From CSP1-1 sp035620615 (GTDB taxonomy: Archaea; Thermoproteota; Nitrososphaeria; Nitrososphaerales; Nitrosopumilaceae): a stretch of 64,000 nucleotides of DNA. The notes beneath the pieces were generated by a model. The model had not been told where the DNA came from, did no database searches, and was given only the letters and a program-made list of their open reading frames with translations. Numbering within the stretch: position 1 is the first letter of the stretch; every line of letters begins with the position of its first letter. This document shows, piece by piece, positions 17,026-25,951 of this stretch. A program made the translations under genes and the position numbers. The stretch spans positions 62,001-126,000 of the forward strand of contig DASPGM010000005.1 of NCBI GenBank assembly GCA_035620615.1, written 5' to 3'.

Positions 17026-17043
17026 TTCTATCTATTTAGAATG
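17026..17043. promoter_or_regulatory. Palindromic candidate operator ATTCTA-N6-TAGAAT (phnD side)
   Basis: Inverted repeat ATTCTA/TAGAAT with a 6-nt spacer. It sits about 24 nt upstream of the phnD TATA box and 20 nt after the end of the regulator gene at 17063. The same arms with the same spacing occur at 17790-17807. Position upstream of the TATA box would suit an activator or a repressor blocking TFB. Inference: bound by one of the two neighbouring winged-helix proteins. Confidence 0.5.
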
Positions 17044-17062
17044 TATAGGGGAATTTGATAAA

Positions 17063-17407
17063 TTAACTTTCCTGAGTGTTATTAGGATATAAATTCAAAA
17101 TAGGTTCAATTCCTTTTATTTTTATTTCTACACCAGCAATTCTACTTTTATACATCTTAATTTTTTTTCCTTCATCTGAAATTTTAAATGTGTCTACATT
17201 TACCAATGCAAGTTCTTCTAAATGAGCAAGTGTCTTGTAAACATTTGAAATTGATAGCTTTAACTCATCTGCAATTTGGGTAGCGTCTTTTGCTTCAGAT
17301 AATATAGAAAATAAAACAGCCCTGGAGCACACATTTGCGACAGTTTCAATAATTTTCTGAGTAATATCATACTCATCTAATTGTTGAATTATGTTTGATT
17401 TTGACAA
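17063..17407 (-). CDS. Winged-helix transcriptional regulator (ArsR/TrmB-like)
   Basis: 114 residues with a clear winged helix: helix 1 YDITQKIIETVANVCSRAVL, recognition region ATQIADELKLSISNVYKTLA and wing LALVNVDTFKISDEGKKIKM. The C-terminal tail SRIAGVEIKIKGIEPIL is shared with the gene at 17417. No metal-binding Cys/His set is obvious. Second gene of a two-regulator transcript, 9 nt after its paralogue and just upstream of phnD, so probably controls phosphonate transport (inference). Confidence 0.8.
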   Translation of the reverse strand: MSKSNIIQQLDEYDITQKIIETVANVCSRAVLFSILSEAKDATQIADELKLSISNVYKTLAHLEELALVNVDTFKISDEGKKIKMYKSRIAGVEIKIKGIEPILNLYPNNTQES

Positions 17408-17416
17408 TGTTTACAC

Positions 17417-17791
17417 CTAATTAGGAACTAAAATAAGAGATGGTTCAGATTTTTTTATACTGATATCGGCTTTACTGATTCTACTTCGATAGACCTTAAA
17501 TTTTCTACCTTTATCTGAAATTAACCATTTTTCAATTTCTATTAGAGTTAGATTTTCTAGATCAATCAGTTTTTTGTATACTGAGCTTAACGGAATTTTA
17601 CATTTATCAGAAATATCGGAAGCAGTTCTACCTTTTTTAATTATCGAAAATAATATGGCTCTTGACTCTGCATCAGCTAATGCCTCAATCACCTTTTGTG
17701 TAATATCATATTTTTTTAATTGTGGCAATGTCAATCTACGTTTCAAGTATGTGCATTCCATTATTGAGTTATTTAAACTTGCAATTCTCAT
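17417..17791 (-). CDS. Winged-helix transcriptional regulator, paralogue
   Basis: 124 residues; helix 1 YDITQKVIEALADAESRAIL, recognition segment ASDISDKCKIPLSSVYKKLI, wing LTLIEIEKWLISDKGRKFKV, tail SRISKADISIKKSEPSLIL. Closely similar throughout to the protein at 17063, so a tandem duplication. Its start codon overlaps an ATTCTAG/CTAGAAT palindrome (17790-17807), suggesting autoregulation. First gene of the regulator pair, between cbtA and phnD. Confidence 0.8.
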   Translation of the reverse strand: MRIASLNNSIMECTYLKRRLTLPQLKKYDITQKVIEALADAESRAILFSIIKKGRTASDISDKCKIPLSSVYKKLIDLENLTLIEIEKWLISDKGRKFKVYRSRISKADISIKKSEPSLILVPN

Positions 17792-17807
17792 TCTAGATTA
17801 CTAGAAT
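17790..17807. promoter_or_regulatory. Palindromic candidate operator ATTCTAGattaCTAGAAT
   Basis: Perfect 7-4-7 inverted repeat overlapping the start codon of the winged-helix gene at 17417-17791 and 5 nt from the end of cbtA. Repressor binding here would occlude transcription start of a leaderless gene. Shares ATTCTA-N6-TAGAAT with 17026-17043. Confidence 0.55.
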
Positions 17808-17811
17808 AAAC

Positions 17812-18543
17812 TTAATGAATTTTGGTAGGTATTGAGCTGTCTGGCTTGAATCTATTCCACAATATTCCCAAAATGAGGGCATTAGAAATCCAAAACACGG
17901 ATACAGCTAAAAGCGACATTAACCTAAATCCGTCAACTAGTGAAATGGGGGCAGTCATCACATCTGGGTTAGATGGCATAAAAATAAACACTAAACTCAT
18001 AAAAATAGCATATCCGATAATGGAAAGAATTTTTTTCTGTTTTTTGAGTTTTTTTGAAATATGGTAAAATCCTAGCGCACTAAGACCTGAAATTGCAATA
18101 AAAATTAGATATAGAATTCCTCTTAAAACTACTGTATCTGAGTCTCCTACTGTAGGAGGATTGGCGGGATATTTTAAAAATGGAATAAAGAATATTGTAA
18201 ACCACATGATTGTAGCAAGCACCAAGGCTTTTTTGGCATCATGTCCTTCTGGTAAGACTTTTCTAGAAAAGGCAAAAACAATTCCAAACAAGGAGCCAAT
18301 AGACATTCCCAATATTCCACCAGCTAAAATCTGTCCATTTTTTTGCCAGTCTCTATACGAATTATACTCTACCCAAAAAGATGGGGAATCCATAGCATCT
18401 CCCGTTTCAAAAAGATTTTGATTTTCAATTCCTATAGCTTCATCAAGATATGGTTCTACCAAAGCAAGGTTGGTGAACCCATGAATAATTCCTGCAGAAA
18501 AACCAGAAAGTAGCACTATGGCAAGAAATAATGGTGTTTTCAA
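17812..18543 (-). CDS. cbtA: Cobalt transporter subunit CbtA
   Basis: 243 residues, five or six membrane spans, beginning PLFLAIVLLSGFSAGIIHGF with the family His in the first helix. Glycine-rich helix ILGMSIGSLFGIVFAFSRKV and a WFTIFFIPFLKYPANPP loop match the CbtA family. CbtA and CbtB form a predicted, often cobalamin-regulated cobalt uptake system. Follows cbtB by 13 nt. Supplies Co for cobamides used by enzymes fed by the adenosyltransferase at 1752. Confidence 0.88.
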   Translation of the reverse strand: MKTPLFLAIVLLSGFSAGIIHGFTNLALVEPYLDEAIGIENQNLFETGDAMDSPSFWVEYNSYRDWQKNGQILAGGILGMSIGSLFGIVFAFSRKVLPEGHDAKKALVLATIMWFTIFFIPFLKYPANPPTVGDSDTVVLRGILYLIFIAISGLSALGFYHISKKLKKQKKILSIIGYAIFMSLVFIFMPSNPDVMTAPISLVDGFRLMSLLAVSVFWISNALILGILWNRFKPDSSIPTKIH

Positions 18544-18556
18544 ATTTTAATCAGCC

Positions 18557-18772
18557 TTAATGACAGGGAAAGCCTGCTGCATGTCGCATGTCATGAGTCA
18601 ATTCATGAATGAATTGTTCTGCAAAAGCATCCTCACCTAAAACTATACTAAAGATATGACCCTGATCATAACCTACGATAAATAATCCAAAGGCAAAAAT
18701 TCCAGCAAGTAATATAATCGAATAAAGTGGAACTACGGACTTACCTAAAGTAAGACTACTCGATTTGTTCAT
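18557..18772 (-). CDS. cbtB: Cobalt transporter subunit CbtB
   Basis: 71 residues from MNKSSSLT; one membrane helix (YSIILLAGIFAFGLFIVGYD) and the diagnostic C-terminal metal-binding tail with spaced His, HELTHDMRHAAGFPCH. The start at 18772 is preferred because a TATA box lies at 18796-18804, inside the alternative longer frame that begins at 18814. First gene of cbtB-cbtA. Confidence 0.9.
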   Translation of the reverse strand: MNKSSSLTLGKSVVPLYSIILLAGIFAFGLFIVGYDQGHIFSIVLGEDAFAEQFIHELTHDMRHAAGFPCH

Positions 18773-18795
18773 CTTTAATTCACTTCCTGCTGGCG

Positions 18796-18804
18796 TATTT
18801 AAAT
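18796..18804 (-). promoter_or_regulatory. TATA box of cbtBA
   Basis: Minus-strand ATTTAAATA centred 28 nt before the cbtB ATG, consistent with a leaderless transcript and fixing the short cbtB start. No cobalamin riboswitch is recognisable nearby. Confidence 0.5.
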
Positions 18805-18879
18805 TATGATGCAATCAACAGTTGATCTTAAAAATTTTCCATGCCATCAATTATTTACATCTCATGAAAACATATTACA

Positions 18880-19515
18880 ATGAAAAATAGATACTATTTA
18901 ACAATCCCAGTAATTTTGGGAGTTATTTCTGGATTATTTTTATATGGAATTGAAGATGAGGAGGTTCTTTTTAGTAGAGAAAATCTAATGAAAAACGGAT
19001 CCCCCTTAGTTGGAAATCCTTCAGCCCCAATAACAATAGTGGAATGGGGGGATTATCAATGTACATATTGTTATCGTTTTCATCAATCCAGTTTGAATGT
19101 AATTTTGAATGAATATGTAGAAACTGGGAAAGTCAATCTTGTTTTCAAAGATTTCCCCCTGAATGGTCCAGATTCAATTTTGGCAGCGGAAGCAGCATAC
19201 TGTGCTGGGGATCAAGGAAAATACTGGGAATATCATAATGAATTGTATACAAATTGGGGTGGAGAAAGAACTGGGTGGATTAATTATGATTCATTAAACA
19301 AATTTGCAGTAACGGTAAATCTTTCTATTGATGATTTTTCGTCATGTTTAAGCGGGCATAAATACAAAGAAAAGGTATTGGATTTAGAAAAATTTGGGAA
19401 GGAAATTGGAATTGATGCGACTCCTTCATTTTTAGTATTTAATGATAAAAAAATTATCAAAATTAGGGGAAATCAACCATTAGATGTTTTTAGAAAAGCA
19501 ATTGATGAATTATAA
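18880..19515 (+). CDS. DsbA-family thiol-disulfide oxidoreductase, membrane-anchored
   Basis: 211 residues: N-terminal signal anchor (LTIPVILGVISGLFLYGI), thioredoxin fold with active site C61-T-Y-C64 (YQCTYCYRF) and cis-Pro loop IDATPSFLVF near 171. The helical insertion AAEAAYCAGDQGKYWEYHNE is typical of the DsbA-like archaeal/Gram-positive (BdbD) group. Faces outside the cell and probably introduces or shuffles disulfides of exported proteins. Divergent from cbtB. Confidence 0.88.
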   Translation: MKNRYYLTIPVILGVISGLFLYGIEDEEVLFSRENLMKNGSPLVGNPSAPITIVEWGDYQCTYCYRFHQSSLNVILNEYVETGKVNLVFKDFPLNGPDSILAAEAAYCAGDQGKYWEYHNELYTNWGGERTGWINYDSLNKFAVTVNLSIDDFSSCLSGHKYKEKVLDLEKFGKEIGIDATPSFLVFNDKKIIKIRGNQPLDVFRKAIDEL

Positions 19516-19518
19516 TTT

Positions 19519-20655
19519 TTAGATACTAGAAATTTCTAGCATTTTTGGTAGTTTAATTGTAAATATACTTGGATTGTTTTTTACAGTTATGCTTCCACCA
19601 TGTTGTTCAATTATACTCTTACAACTTGCCAATCCAAGACCTGTGCCTCTGGTTTTTGTAGTAAATAATGGTTCAAAGATTTTTGAAATGATATCATCAG
19701 GAACACCCGATCCTGAATCTTCTACCTCAATAATTACATCATTTTCCAAATCATTTACTCGAATTGTTATGTCTCCGCTCTCATTAATTGCTTGTACTGC
19801 ATTAGTAAGCAAATTATCAAAAACTACTTCAATTTTATCTGCATCATATACAAATTCTATATCAATTTCAGGAATATGTATTTTAATTTGTTCAGATTTT
19901 TTTATTTTTGCTAAAGATAACCCGATTGTTTCCAACAATGAATTCTTAGAAGTTCTTAGTGATTGGATCTTTACAAATTCAAGTACATCATCAATTTGAC
20001 TTGACATTCTAGAAATTGCTCTCTCCATCATTTCAATTTGTTTTGAAGAAAATCCTACGTTAGAATTATTTTTTGTCTTTGTTATTTCAACTACACCTTT
20101 AATTACAGTTAATGGATTTCTCAAATCGTGAGCTAATCTTGCAGATAATTCACCAATAGCAGAGAGTCTTTCAGCTCTAACAAGTCTTTTTGTTTTTTCT
20201 CTTAATTCTATTTCTAAATTATCTCGTTCTCTCTTTAGCTTTAATTCTGAAATTGCAATATTTGATAAATTTTCTTTTAATTTTAGATTTAATTCTCTAG
20301 TTTGTCTTTTTTCATTATGAAACAATTTTTTCATTAAATCAAGTTTTTCAGAAGCATATTTTTCTATAAGAGTAGATAATTCTGAATTTATCTTAATTGC
20401 ATCTGGGACATCGATAATCTCATCAATTATATTTATAATAGAATTTTTAGAGGGTAAATTTTTCCCAGACTGTAATTTTTCAATTTGGTGTTCAAATTTT
20501 GCATGAGAGTTTTTGATTTTATTTATTCGAGATACACGATCAGCAAGCTGCTCATTAATTTTTTTCATATATTCTTCTGCTTTTTTAATCTGATAATCTG
20601 CATTATTTAATGACGGTTTCTTTTGGTCTTTAGTTTCGTATTGTTCTTTTTCCAT
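19519..20655 (-). CDS. Soluble sensor histidine kinase
   Basis: 378 residues. No membrane segment. Residues 1-165 are largely coiled coil (ELNLKLKENLSNIAISELKL); HisKA domain has H176 in LAHDLRNPLT; HATPase_c shows N box VFDNLLTNAVQAI, G1 EDSGSGVPDDI and G2 TRGTGLGLASCKSI. The only kinase in the window, while five response regulators are scattered nearby without a cognate neighbour. Signal is unknown; a cytoplasmic cue or partner receptor acting through the coiled coil is likely. Confidence 0.92.
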   Translation of the reverse strand: MEKEQYETKDQKKPSLNNADYQIKKAEEYMKKINEQLADRVSRINKIKNSHAKFEHQIEKLQSGKNLPSKNSIINIIDEIIDVPDAIKINSELSTLIEKYASEKLDLMKKLFHNEKRQTRELNLKLKENLSNIAISELKLKRERDNLEIELREKTKRLVRAERLSAIGELSARLAHDLRNPLTVIKGVVEITKTKNNSNVGFSSKQIEMMERAISRMSSQIDDVLEFVKIQSLRTSKNSLLETIGLSLAKIKKSEQIKIHIPEIDIEFVYDADKIEVVFDNLLTNAVQAINESGDITIRVNDLENDVIIEVEDSGSGVPDDIISKIFEPLFTTKTRGTGLGLASCKSIIEQHGGSITVKNNPSIFTIKLPKMLEISSI

Positions 20656-20735
20656 AATTTCTCTTTTACGTTTTTTTAAATATACCGAGTTCTATGTTCG
20701 TTTCGAACATACCACTTACAATCAGGTTTTTATTT

Positions 20736-21110
20736 CTATTTTTTTTGGTGTATTCTAATCGCAATTCTGGGATCATAATGAGGATTGGAAGCTATAAAAT
20801 CCCTCATTATCAGTCTATTCAATACTTCTTTTATAAAATCAGTTTCTACCCCACCATATTTTTTAGCGCGATCCGAGATATCATGAAACAATGCTTCTTC
20901 GTCAATACGTTTAGTTTGACAGATGTATGTTTTTAATAAAATTCCTAATTGAGTTAATTTACTCAAAGATAATTCTTTTTTTTCTACATATATCTCTCGA
21001 ATTAAATCTTCGATATAGAATATTCCCTTTTCAGAAACTTTGTATCTCAATAGTTTCGGATAATCGTCTAGTGGTATTGGATAGATCTTACCTATTGTTC
21101 GACTTGCCAT
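20736..21110 (-). CDS. Hypothetical, possibly winged-helix protein (124 aa)
   Basis: Starts ASRTIGKIYPIPLDDYPKLL, then VSEKGIFYIEDLIREIYVEK, and ends VLNRLIMRDFIASNPHYDPR with a basic tail RIAIRIHQKK. Helical with a final wing-like strand; resembles no family I can name. Divergent from the aRF1 gene. Mixed charged residues and no Cys. Confidence 0.6.
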   Translation of the reverse strand: MASRTIGKIYPIPLDDYPKLLRYKVSEKGIFYIEDLIREIYVEKKELSLSKLTQLGILLKTYICQTKRIDEEALFHDISDRAKKYGGVETDFIKEVLNRLIMRDFIASNPHYDPRIAIRIHQKK

Positions 21111-21216
21111 GAATTCTCTACTAGTACTTAGCTAATCTTTAGTGCGGCATATTTTTCAAAATAATAGGTCCAATCTGGCATAAATTAATTTAATTTTGAA
21201 AAATTCAATCAAACTT

Positions 21217-21226
21217 AATATTTATA
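21217..21226 (+). promoter_or_regulatory. TATA box of the aRF1 gene
   Basis: AATATTTATA centred about 23-25 nt before the ATG at 21245, consistent with a leaderless mRNA. Confidence 0.5.
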
Positions 21227-21244
21227 GCAAAAACAATTTCAAAT

Positions 21245-22519
21245 ATGGGTAAAATAGAAATTCAAAAACAGGATTCTGTAAAACTTTACAAAATAAGAAA
21301 AACTTTGGAGGAGTTATCTCAAAAAACTGGTCGCGGAACAGAGCTAATCAGCCTATATGTACCACAAGGAAAACAACTTCATGAGGTAATTACGGTTTTA
21401 AAAGAAGAACAAGGTACTGCAGATAATATTAAATCAGATTTAACTCGAAGCCACGTAGTAGATTCATTATCAAAAGTTGTTCAGAGATTAAAGATGTATA
21501 AAAAAACTCCAGATAGAGGATTGGTAATGTTTTGCGGAGCATTACCACCAGAAGGTGGTGGACCTCTCGGTAGCGAAACGGTTACAGTTTATGAGATTGA
21601 TCCGCCTAAAGATTTAAAGACATTTCTCTATAGATGCGATGATCATTTTCATGTAGATATTCTAAAAGATATGCTCAAGGATGATAATCTAATTGGGTTT
21701 CTTGCAATTGATTCTAAAGATGCCGGATGGGGATTATTACATGGAGACAAGATAGAAGTTCTAAAAGAAACTGGGTCAGGAGTTGCAGGAAAACATAGAC
21801 AGGGTGGACAATCAGCAAAAAGATTTCAAAAACTTCGTGAGATGGAACTTACCTATTTTTTTAATAGAGTAGCAACAATTACCAAAGAATATTTTATTGA
21901 TATTTATCCAATTAAAGGACTAATTATTTCGGGCCCAGGTCCTACTAAGGAGGAATTTATCAATAATAACTATCTTGAATATAGATTACAAAATATGATT
22001 TTAGATACAATAGACGCATCATATTCAGGTGCAGAAGGAATTAGAGAAGCGTTTGCAAAATCTGCTGAGATTTTATCAGATTATAGAATGGTTGAAGAAA
22101 AAAAAATGGTCGAAGAATTATTCAAACACATCAATACTAATACCGGACTTGGGTCTTATGGGATGAAAGAAGTAATCTCATATTTGAAAAATAATGTTGT
22201 AGATAAATTAATCATATCTGATGATACTAATCTTCATAGGGTTGAAAACACTTGCAAACGATGCAAGACTGTTCAAGAAGTATTTGTAGAGCGCCCTCAA
22301 GTAATCCCAAAAAAAACTGAGTTCCTAAGTTCTCCGTGTCCAAATTGTAAAAGCACAGATTCAGAAGTCATAGAACAAGATCTTGTGGATTATCTTTCTT
22401 TGCTTGCAACAAAAACAGGTACTACCATTGAAGTGGTATCTGGAAAAGCAGAACACGGTATAATGCTTTCTAGTATTGGAAAAATTGGAGGAATTTTAAG
22501 ATATAATCCTAATCAGTAA
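21245..22519 (+). CDS. prf1: Peptide chain release factor aRF1
   Basis: 424 residues of the eRF1/aRF1 family. Stop-codon-reading NIKS at 61-64 and YxCxxxF-type LYRCDDHF at 128-135; GGQ catalytic loop for peptidyl-tRNA hydrolysis at 187-189 within GKHRQGGQSAKRFQ. The C-terminal minidomain has cysteines in CKRCK and CPNCK, a zinc knuckle. Leaderless start with TATA box upstream. Recognises all three stop codons with aEF1A. Confidence 0.96.
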   Translation: MGKIEIQKQDSVKLYKIRKTLEELSQKTGRGTELISLYVPQGKQLHEVITVLKEEQGTADNIKSDLTRSHVVDSLSKVVQRLKMYKKTPDRGLVMFCGALPPEGGGPLGSETVTVYEIDPPKDLKTFLYRCDDHFHVDILKDMLKDDNLIGFLAIDSKDAGWGLLHGDKIEVLKETGSGVAGKHRQGGQSAKRFQKLREMELTYFFNRVATITKEYFIDIYPIKGLIISGPGPTKEEFINNNYLEYRLQNMILDTIDASYSGAEGIREAFAKSAEILSDYRMVEEKKMVEELFKHINTNTGLGSYGMKEVISYLKNNVVDKLIISDDTNLHRVENTCKRCKTVQEVFVERPQVIPKKTEFLSSPCPNCKSTDSEVIEQDLVDYLSLLATKTGTTIEVVSGKAEHGIMLSSIGKIGGILRYNPNQ

Positions 22520-22522
22520 TGA

Positions 22523-23017
22523 TTAACGGATTGCTTCTTTATCCTGTGTTATAGTCATCAAGTTGTTTACTTGCTCACCCTTTATCCTATCGATGAGAGC
22601 TCTATTAGCACGAGAGTTGATAACTCTACCTTCAATTTTTTTTACCAAAAAATCTAATGAGAATGGTTTTTGTAAAATTTGAATTGTATCGTCCTTAACA
22701 TTATCTGCACCTGTCAATATTTTTTGGGCATATGCTGATAAAAACAATATTCTTTGATTTGCTCTGAGTCCCAAAATATCTTTAGCCGTTTCAATTCCAG
22801 TTTTTCTTGGCATACTTTGATCTAATAAAACTACATCGAAAGGAGAATTCAATGATTTTTTAAATAATTCTGAATATTTTACCTCGTCATTATACACATC
22901 AAAACATTCTTCTCCGTCTTTTGTGATAGTAACTCTGTGACCTTTCTTTTCTAACGCAGTTTTGTACTGCTTGGCTGTGAATTCATTATCTTCTGCAACA
23001 AGAATATTTAATGTCAT
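22523..23017 (-). CDS. Single-domain response regulator
   Basis: 164 residues. Receiver with acidic E9-D10, phospho-acceptor D66 (VVLLDQSMP), switch S94 (ILFLSAY) and K117 (LQKPF). About 40 residues after the receiver form a basic helical tail (VINSRANRALIDRIKGEQVN). Closest in style to the protein at 38092; together they differ from the 5389/40596/52626 group by a longer loop before the phospho-Asp strand. No output domain; probably acts by binding partners. Confidence 0.9.
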   Translation of the reverse strand: MTLNILVAEDNEFTAKQYKTALEKKGHRVTITKDGEECFDVYNDEVKYSELFKKSLNSPFDVVLLDQSMPRKTGIETAKDILGLRANQRILFLSAYAQKILTGADNVKDDTIQILQKPFSLDFLVKKIEGRVINSRANRALIDRIKGEQVNNLMTITQDKEAIR

Positions 23018-23109
23018 TTACAATTTTTTAATAAAACTACTCTTCTTTAAGACGAGTTTGTTTATGCCGAACAAACGAAATAAGTAAGAAAATATTAAAG
23101 AATTATTGT

Positions 23110-23514
23110 CTAAATACACTTACGAATTTTTTCAGATAATATTTGTAATTCTTCATCTTTTGCAATTTGTCGTTTTGTCCAAATTGTGCCCTTATCATTA
23201 AATCTTGGGATTATATGTACATGTACATGAGGTACAATTTGTTTTGCAGCTCTCCCATTATTTTGCGCCATGCTAAATGCGTCTGCTTTTGTAATTTTTA
23301 TAATTGCTTTAGCAATTTTAGGAATCTTTGAAAAAAGCTCACCAACATTGGCAGCAGTCATGTCAGTTACTTTTTCATAATGTTCACGGGGTAAAACAAG
23401 AGAATGTCCATGATCGATTGGATATTTATCCAAAAAAGCCACATGATTTTCATCCTCATATATGAAATGGCCTTGTTTTTTTCCTTGAATGATGTCACAA
23501 AAAATACAGGGCAT
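23110..23514 (-). CDS. HIT family hydrolase
   Basis: 134 residues with N-terminal zinc-type CIFCDIIQ, nucleotide-binding strands HGHSLVLPREHYEKV and the histidine triad HVHVHIIPRF near 98-104. HIT enzymes hydrolyse or transfer nucleotidyl groups, e.g. AMP-lysine, Ap4A or adenylated species. Single gene, divergent from 23600. Confidence 0.92.
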   Translation of the reverse strand: MPCIFCDIIQGKKQGHFIYEDENHVAFLDKYPIDHGHSLVLPREHYEKVTDMTAANVGELFSKIPKIAKAIIKITKADAFSMAQNNGRAAKQIVPHVHVHIIPRFNDKGTIWTKRQIAKDEELQILSEKIRKCI

Positions 23515-23599
23515 AATAAGTTCCGGCTCTGTATTTTATTTATGGTTTTTCCATTAATTCAGTTCATTAATTAAGGGAATTTTTCTAAATTGGATATAC

Positions 23600-24196
23600 A
23601 TGGGCAAAAAATCACGTATTGAAAGAGAAGAAAAAAGGGAAAGCTTTGCTACTCAACGAACAAAAGAAAAAAGAAAGCATATGCTAATTGCCATTGCAGT
23701 ACTAAGTGGAATCGGTGTCATAGTAGGCATATCCGCTTACAATTTTATGAATCTCGGTACAAATACTCCAGGGGCACCTCCGGGTGCAGGAATTCTTGGG
23801 GACGAACATGTACATGCTTCTATGTTAGTTGAAATTTTTGGCGATAAATTTGATTTTTCTCTTCCTGCATATCAAATTAAGAGTAGTTGGATACATTTTG
23901 AAGCCCAGGATGGCACTACCGTTCATAGGCACTCTACGGGTGTAACTCTTGGATATATGTTTGAAACAATGAGAATAGCTGTTGATGACAAGTGTTTTAT
24001 TTTTCCTGACGGAAGAGAATTCTGTACAAATGAAGATTACTCTTTAAAATTTTATGTCAATCATAATCCAGTTCCAAATATTTCAGACTATGTTTTTGCA
24101 GATCAAGATAGAATCCTAATTTCATATGGAAGCGAGAATCAAACTCAAATTGATTCCCAATTAGCTGAATTAGATGCACAGCCAATTCTTGCATAA
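23600..24196 (+). CDS. Membrane-anchored His-rich thaumarchaeal protein of unknown function
   Basis: 198 residues: highly basic cytoplasmic start (KKSRIEREEKRESFATQRTK), one membrane helix (HMLIAIAVLSGIGVIVGISA), a Pro/Gly linker and an extracytoplasmic domain with clustered histidines (GDEHVHASM, SSWIHFE, TTVHRHSTG). Two cysteines in KCFIFPDGREFC may form a disulfide. The histidines could bind copper, relevant to a copper-rich ammonia oxidiser, but this is inference. No family name. Confidence 0.7.
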   Translation: MGKKSRIEREEKRESFATQRTKEKRKHMLIAIAVLSGIGVIVGISAYNFMNLGTNTPGAPPGAGILGDEHVHASMLVEIFGDKFDFSLPAYQIKSSWIHFEAQDGTTVHRHSTGVTLGYMFETMRIAVDDKCFIFPDGREFCTNEDYSLKFYVNHNPVPNISDYVFADQDRILISYGSENQTQIDSQLAELDAQPILA

Positions 24197-24267
24197 TAGG
24201 ATTTTTTAATCTCATTACCCTTAATACAATTTTCAAGAAACCCTAATTATGGTAATATGTTTGAAAT

Positions 24268-25950
24268 ATGTTATTGATGAAAATTTCAAGTAGAAATGTT
24301 GTTGAGGGTACTTCTCGATCTCCACATAGAGCAATGTATAAGGCAATGGGATTAACTGATGAAGACCTAAGTAAACCATTCATTGGAGTTTGCCATACCG
24401 GTAATGAAGCTACTCCATGCAATATTCATCTGGAAAGATTAGCCAAAAAAGCAAAACAGGGGGTTCTTGAAGGAGGTGCTACCCCTAGAGAATTCAGTAC
24501 AATAGCAGTCAGTGATGGAATTGCGATGGGACATGAGGGAATGAAATCCTCACTTGTTTCTCGAGAAGTAATAGCAGACTCTATTGAATTAATGGTAAGA
24601 GCCCATCAGTATGATGCATTAGTTGGAATTGCAGGTTGTGATAAAAGTTTGCCTGGAACAATGATGGCCATGGCGAGATTGAATATTCCCTCAGTTTTTG
24701 TTTATGGTGGAACCATCATGCCAGGAATGTTAGATGGAAAAGAACTAACCGTAGTCGATGTCTATGAAGCGGTTGGTGCATTTGATGCAGGACAGTTATC
24801 ACTTGAATCTCTAAAAAATATTGAAAATACAGCATGCCCAAGTGCTGGTTCTTGTGGAGGTATGTTTACTGCAAACACAATGGCATCAATTTCTGAAGCA
24901 ATTGGACTTGCTTTACCTGGTAGTGCAAGTCCTCCTGCAGAAGATGATAGAAGAGAAAAGATGGTTTTTGATACTGGAAGATCTTGTGTAAAATTACTTG
25001 AATTAAACATTAAACCTCTTGATATTCTAACATTTGAAGCATTTGAAAATGCAATCACAATATTAAATGCGTTAGGAGGATCTACTAATGGAATATTGCA
25101 TTTGTTGGCTTTAGCGAATGAGGCTAAAATATCTTTAACATATGAAGATTTTGAAAGAATTAGAAAAAAAACACCACATCTTGCAGATATGAAACCTGGT
25201 GGAAGCTATGTGATGAATTCATTAGACAAAATTGGTGGAATTCCATATGTTTTAAAAAAATTAGATAGTAAAGGATTGTTAAATGGGAATTGTATTACAG
25301 TTACAGGAAAAACAATTCATCAGAATCTAGATTCATTAAATATTCCAGAGATAGAACAAAATATTGTAAAATCAGTAGATAATCCAATTCATAGAGTTGG
25401 TACTGCAGTCATTCTAAAAGGAAGTCTTGCACCTGATGGTGCAGTTATTAAAACCGCCGGGATTGAGGTGACTAAATTTACTGGCAAAGCTCGCGTTTTT
25501 GATAGAGAAGAATATGCATTTGATGCGGTTTCAAAAGGGGAAATAGAAGAAGGCGATGTAGTAGTAATTAGATATGAGGGTCCAAAAGGGGGTCCAGGCA
25601 TGAGAGAGATGCTATCGACAACGGCAGCGCTCATTGGGCAAGGACTAGGGAAAAAAGTTGCAATGGCTACTGATGGAAGATTTTCTGGAGGTACGCGAGG
25701 ATTGATGGTTGGCCATATAGCTCCTGAAGCTTTTGTAGGAGGACCAATAGCTCTGGTTAAAAATGGTGATGAAATATCAATTGATGTTGAAAATAATTCG
25801 ATTGATCTTCATGTATCCAAAGATGAATTAGAACAAAGAAGACAAAAATGGGTTAGACCAAAACCCAACTATTCCTCAGGAGCTTTAGCAAAATATGCCT
25901 CCCTAGTAGGTTCTGCATCACAAGGAGCAATTACAAAACCTATTGATTAA
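24268..25950 (+). CDS. ilvD: Dihydroxy-acid dehydratase
   Basis: 560 residues, normal length. Catalyses the third step of valine/isoleucine synthesis, dehydrating 2,3-dihydroxy acids with an Fe-S cluster. Cluster and active-site motifs: CHTGNEATPCN at 42-52, GIAGCDKSLPGTMMA near 120 and CPSAGSCGGMFTANTM near 190; substrate loop GRFSGGTRGLMVGH near the end. An alternative ATG at 24277 (MKISSRN) is equally plausible. Convergent with the small zinc gene at 25952. Confidence 0.95.
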   Translation: MLLMKISSRNVVEGTSRSPHRAMYKAMGLTDEDLSKPFIGVCHTGNEATPCNIHLERLAKKAKQGVLEGGATPREFSTIAVSDGIAMGHEGMKSSLVSREVIADSIELMVRAHQYDALVGIAGCDKSLPGTMMAMARLNIPSVFVYGGTIMPGMLDGKELTVVDVYEAVGAFDAGQLSLESLKNIENTACPSAGSCGGMFTANTMASISEAIGLALPGSASPPAEDDRREKMVFDTGRSCVKLLELNIKPLDILTFEAFENAITILNALGGSTNGILHLLALANEAKISLTYEDFERIRKKTPHLADMKPGGSYVMNSLDKIGGIPYVLKKLDSKGLLNGNCITVTGKTIHQNLDSLNIPEIEQNIVKSVDNPIHRVGTAVILKGSLAPDGAVIKTAGIEVTKFTGKARVFDREEYAFDAVSKGEIEEGDVVVIRYEGPKGGPGMREMLSTTAALIGQGLGKKVAMATDGRFSGGTRGLMVGHIAPEAFVGGPIALVKNGDEISIDVENNSIDLHVSKDELEQRRQKWVRPKPNYSSGALAKYASLVGSASQGAITKPID

Positions 25951-25951
25951 T

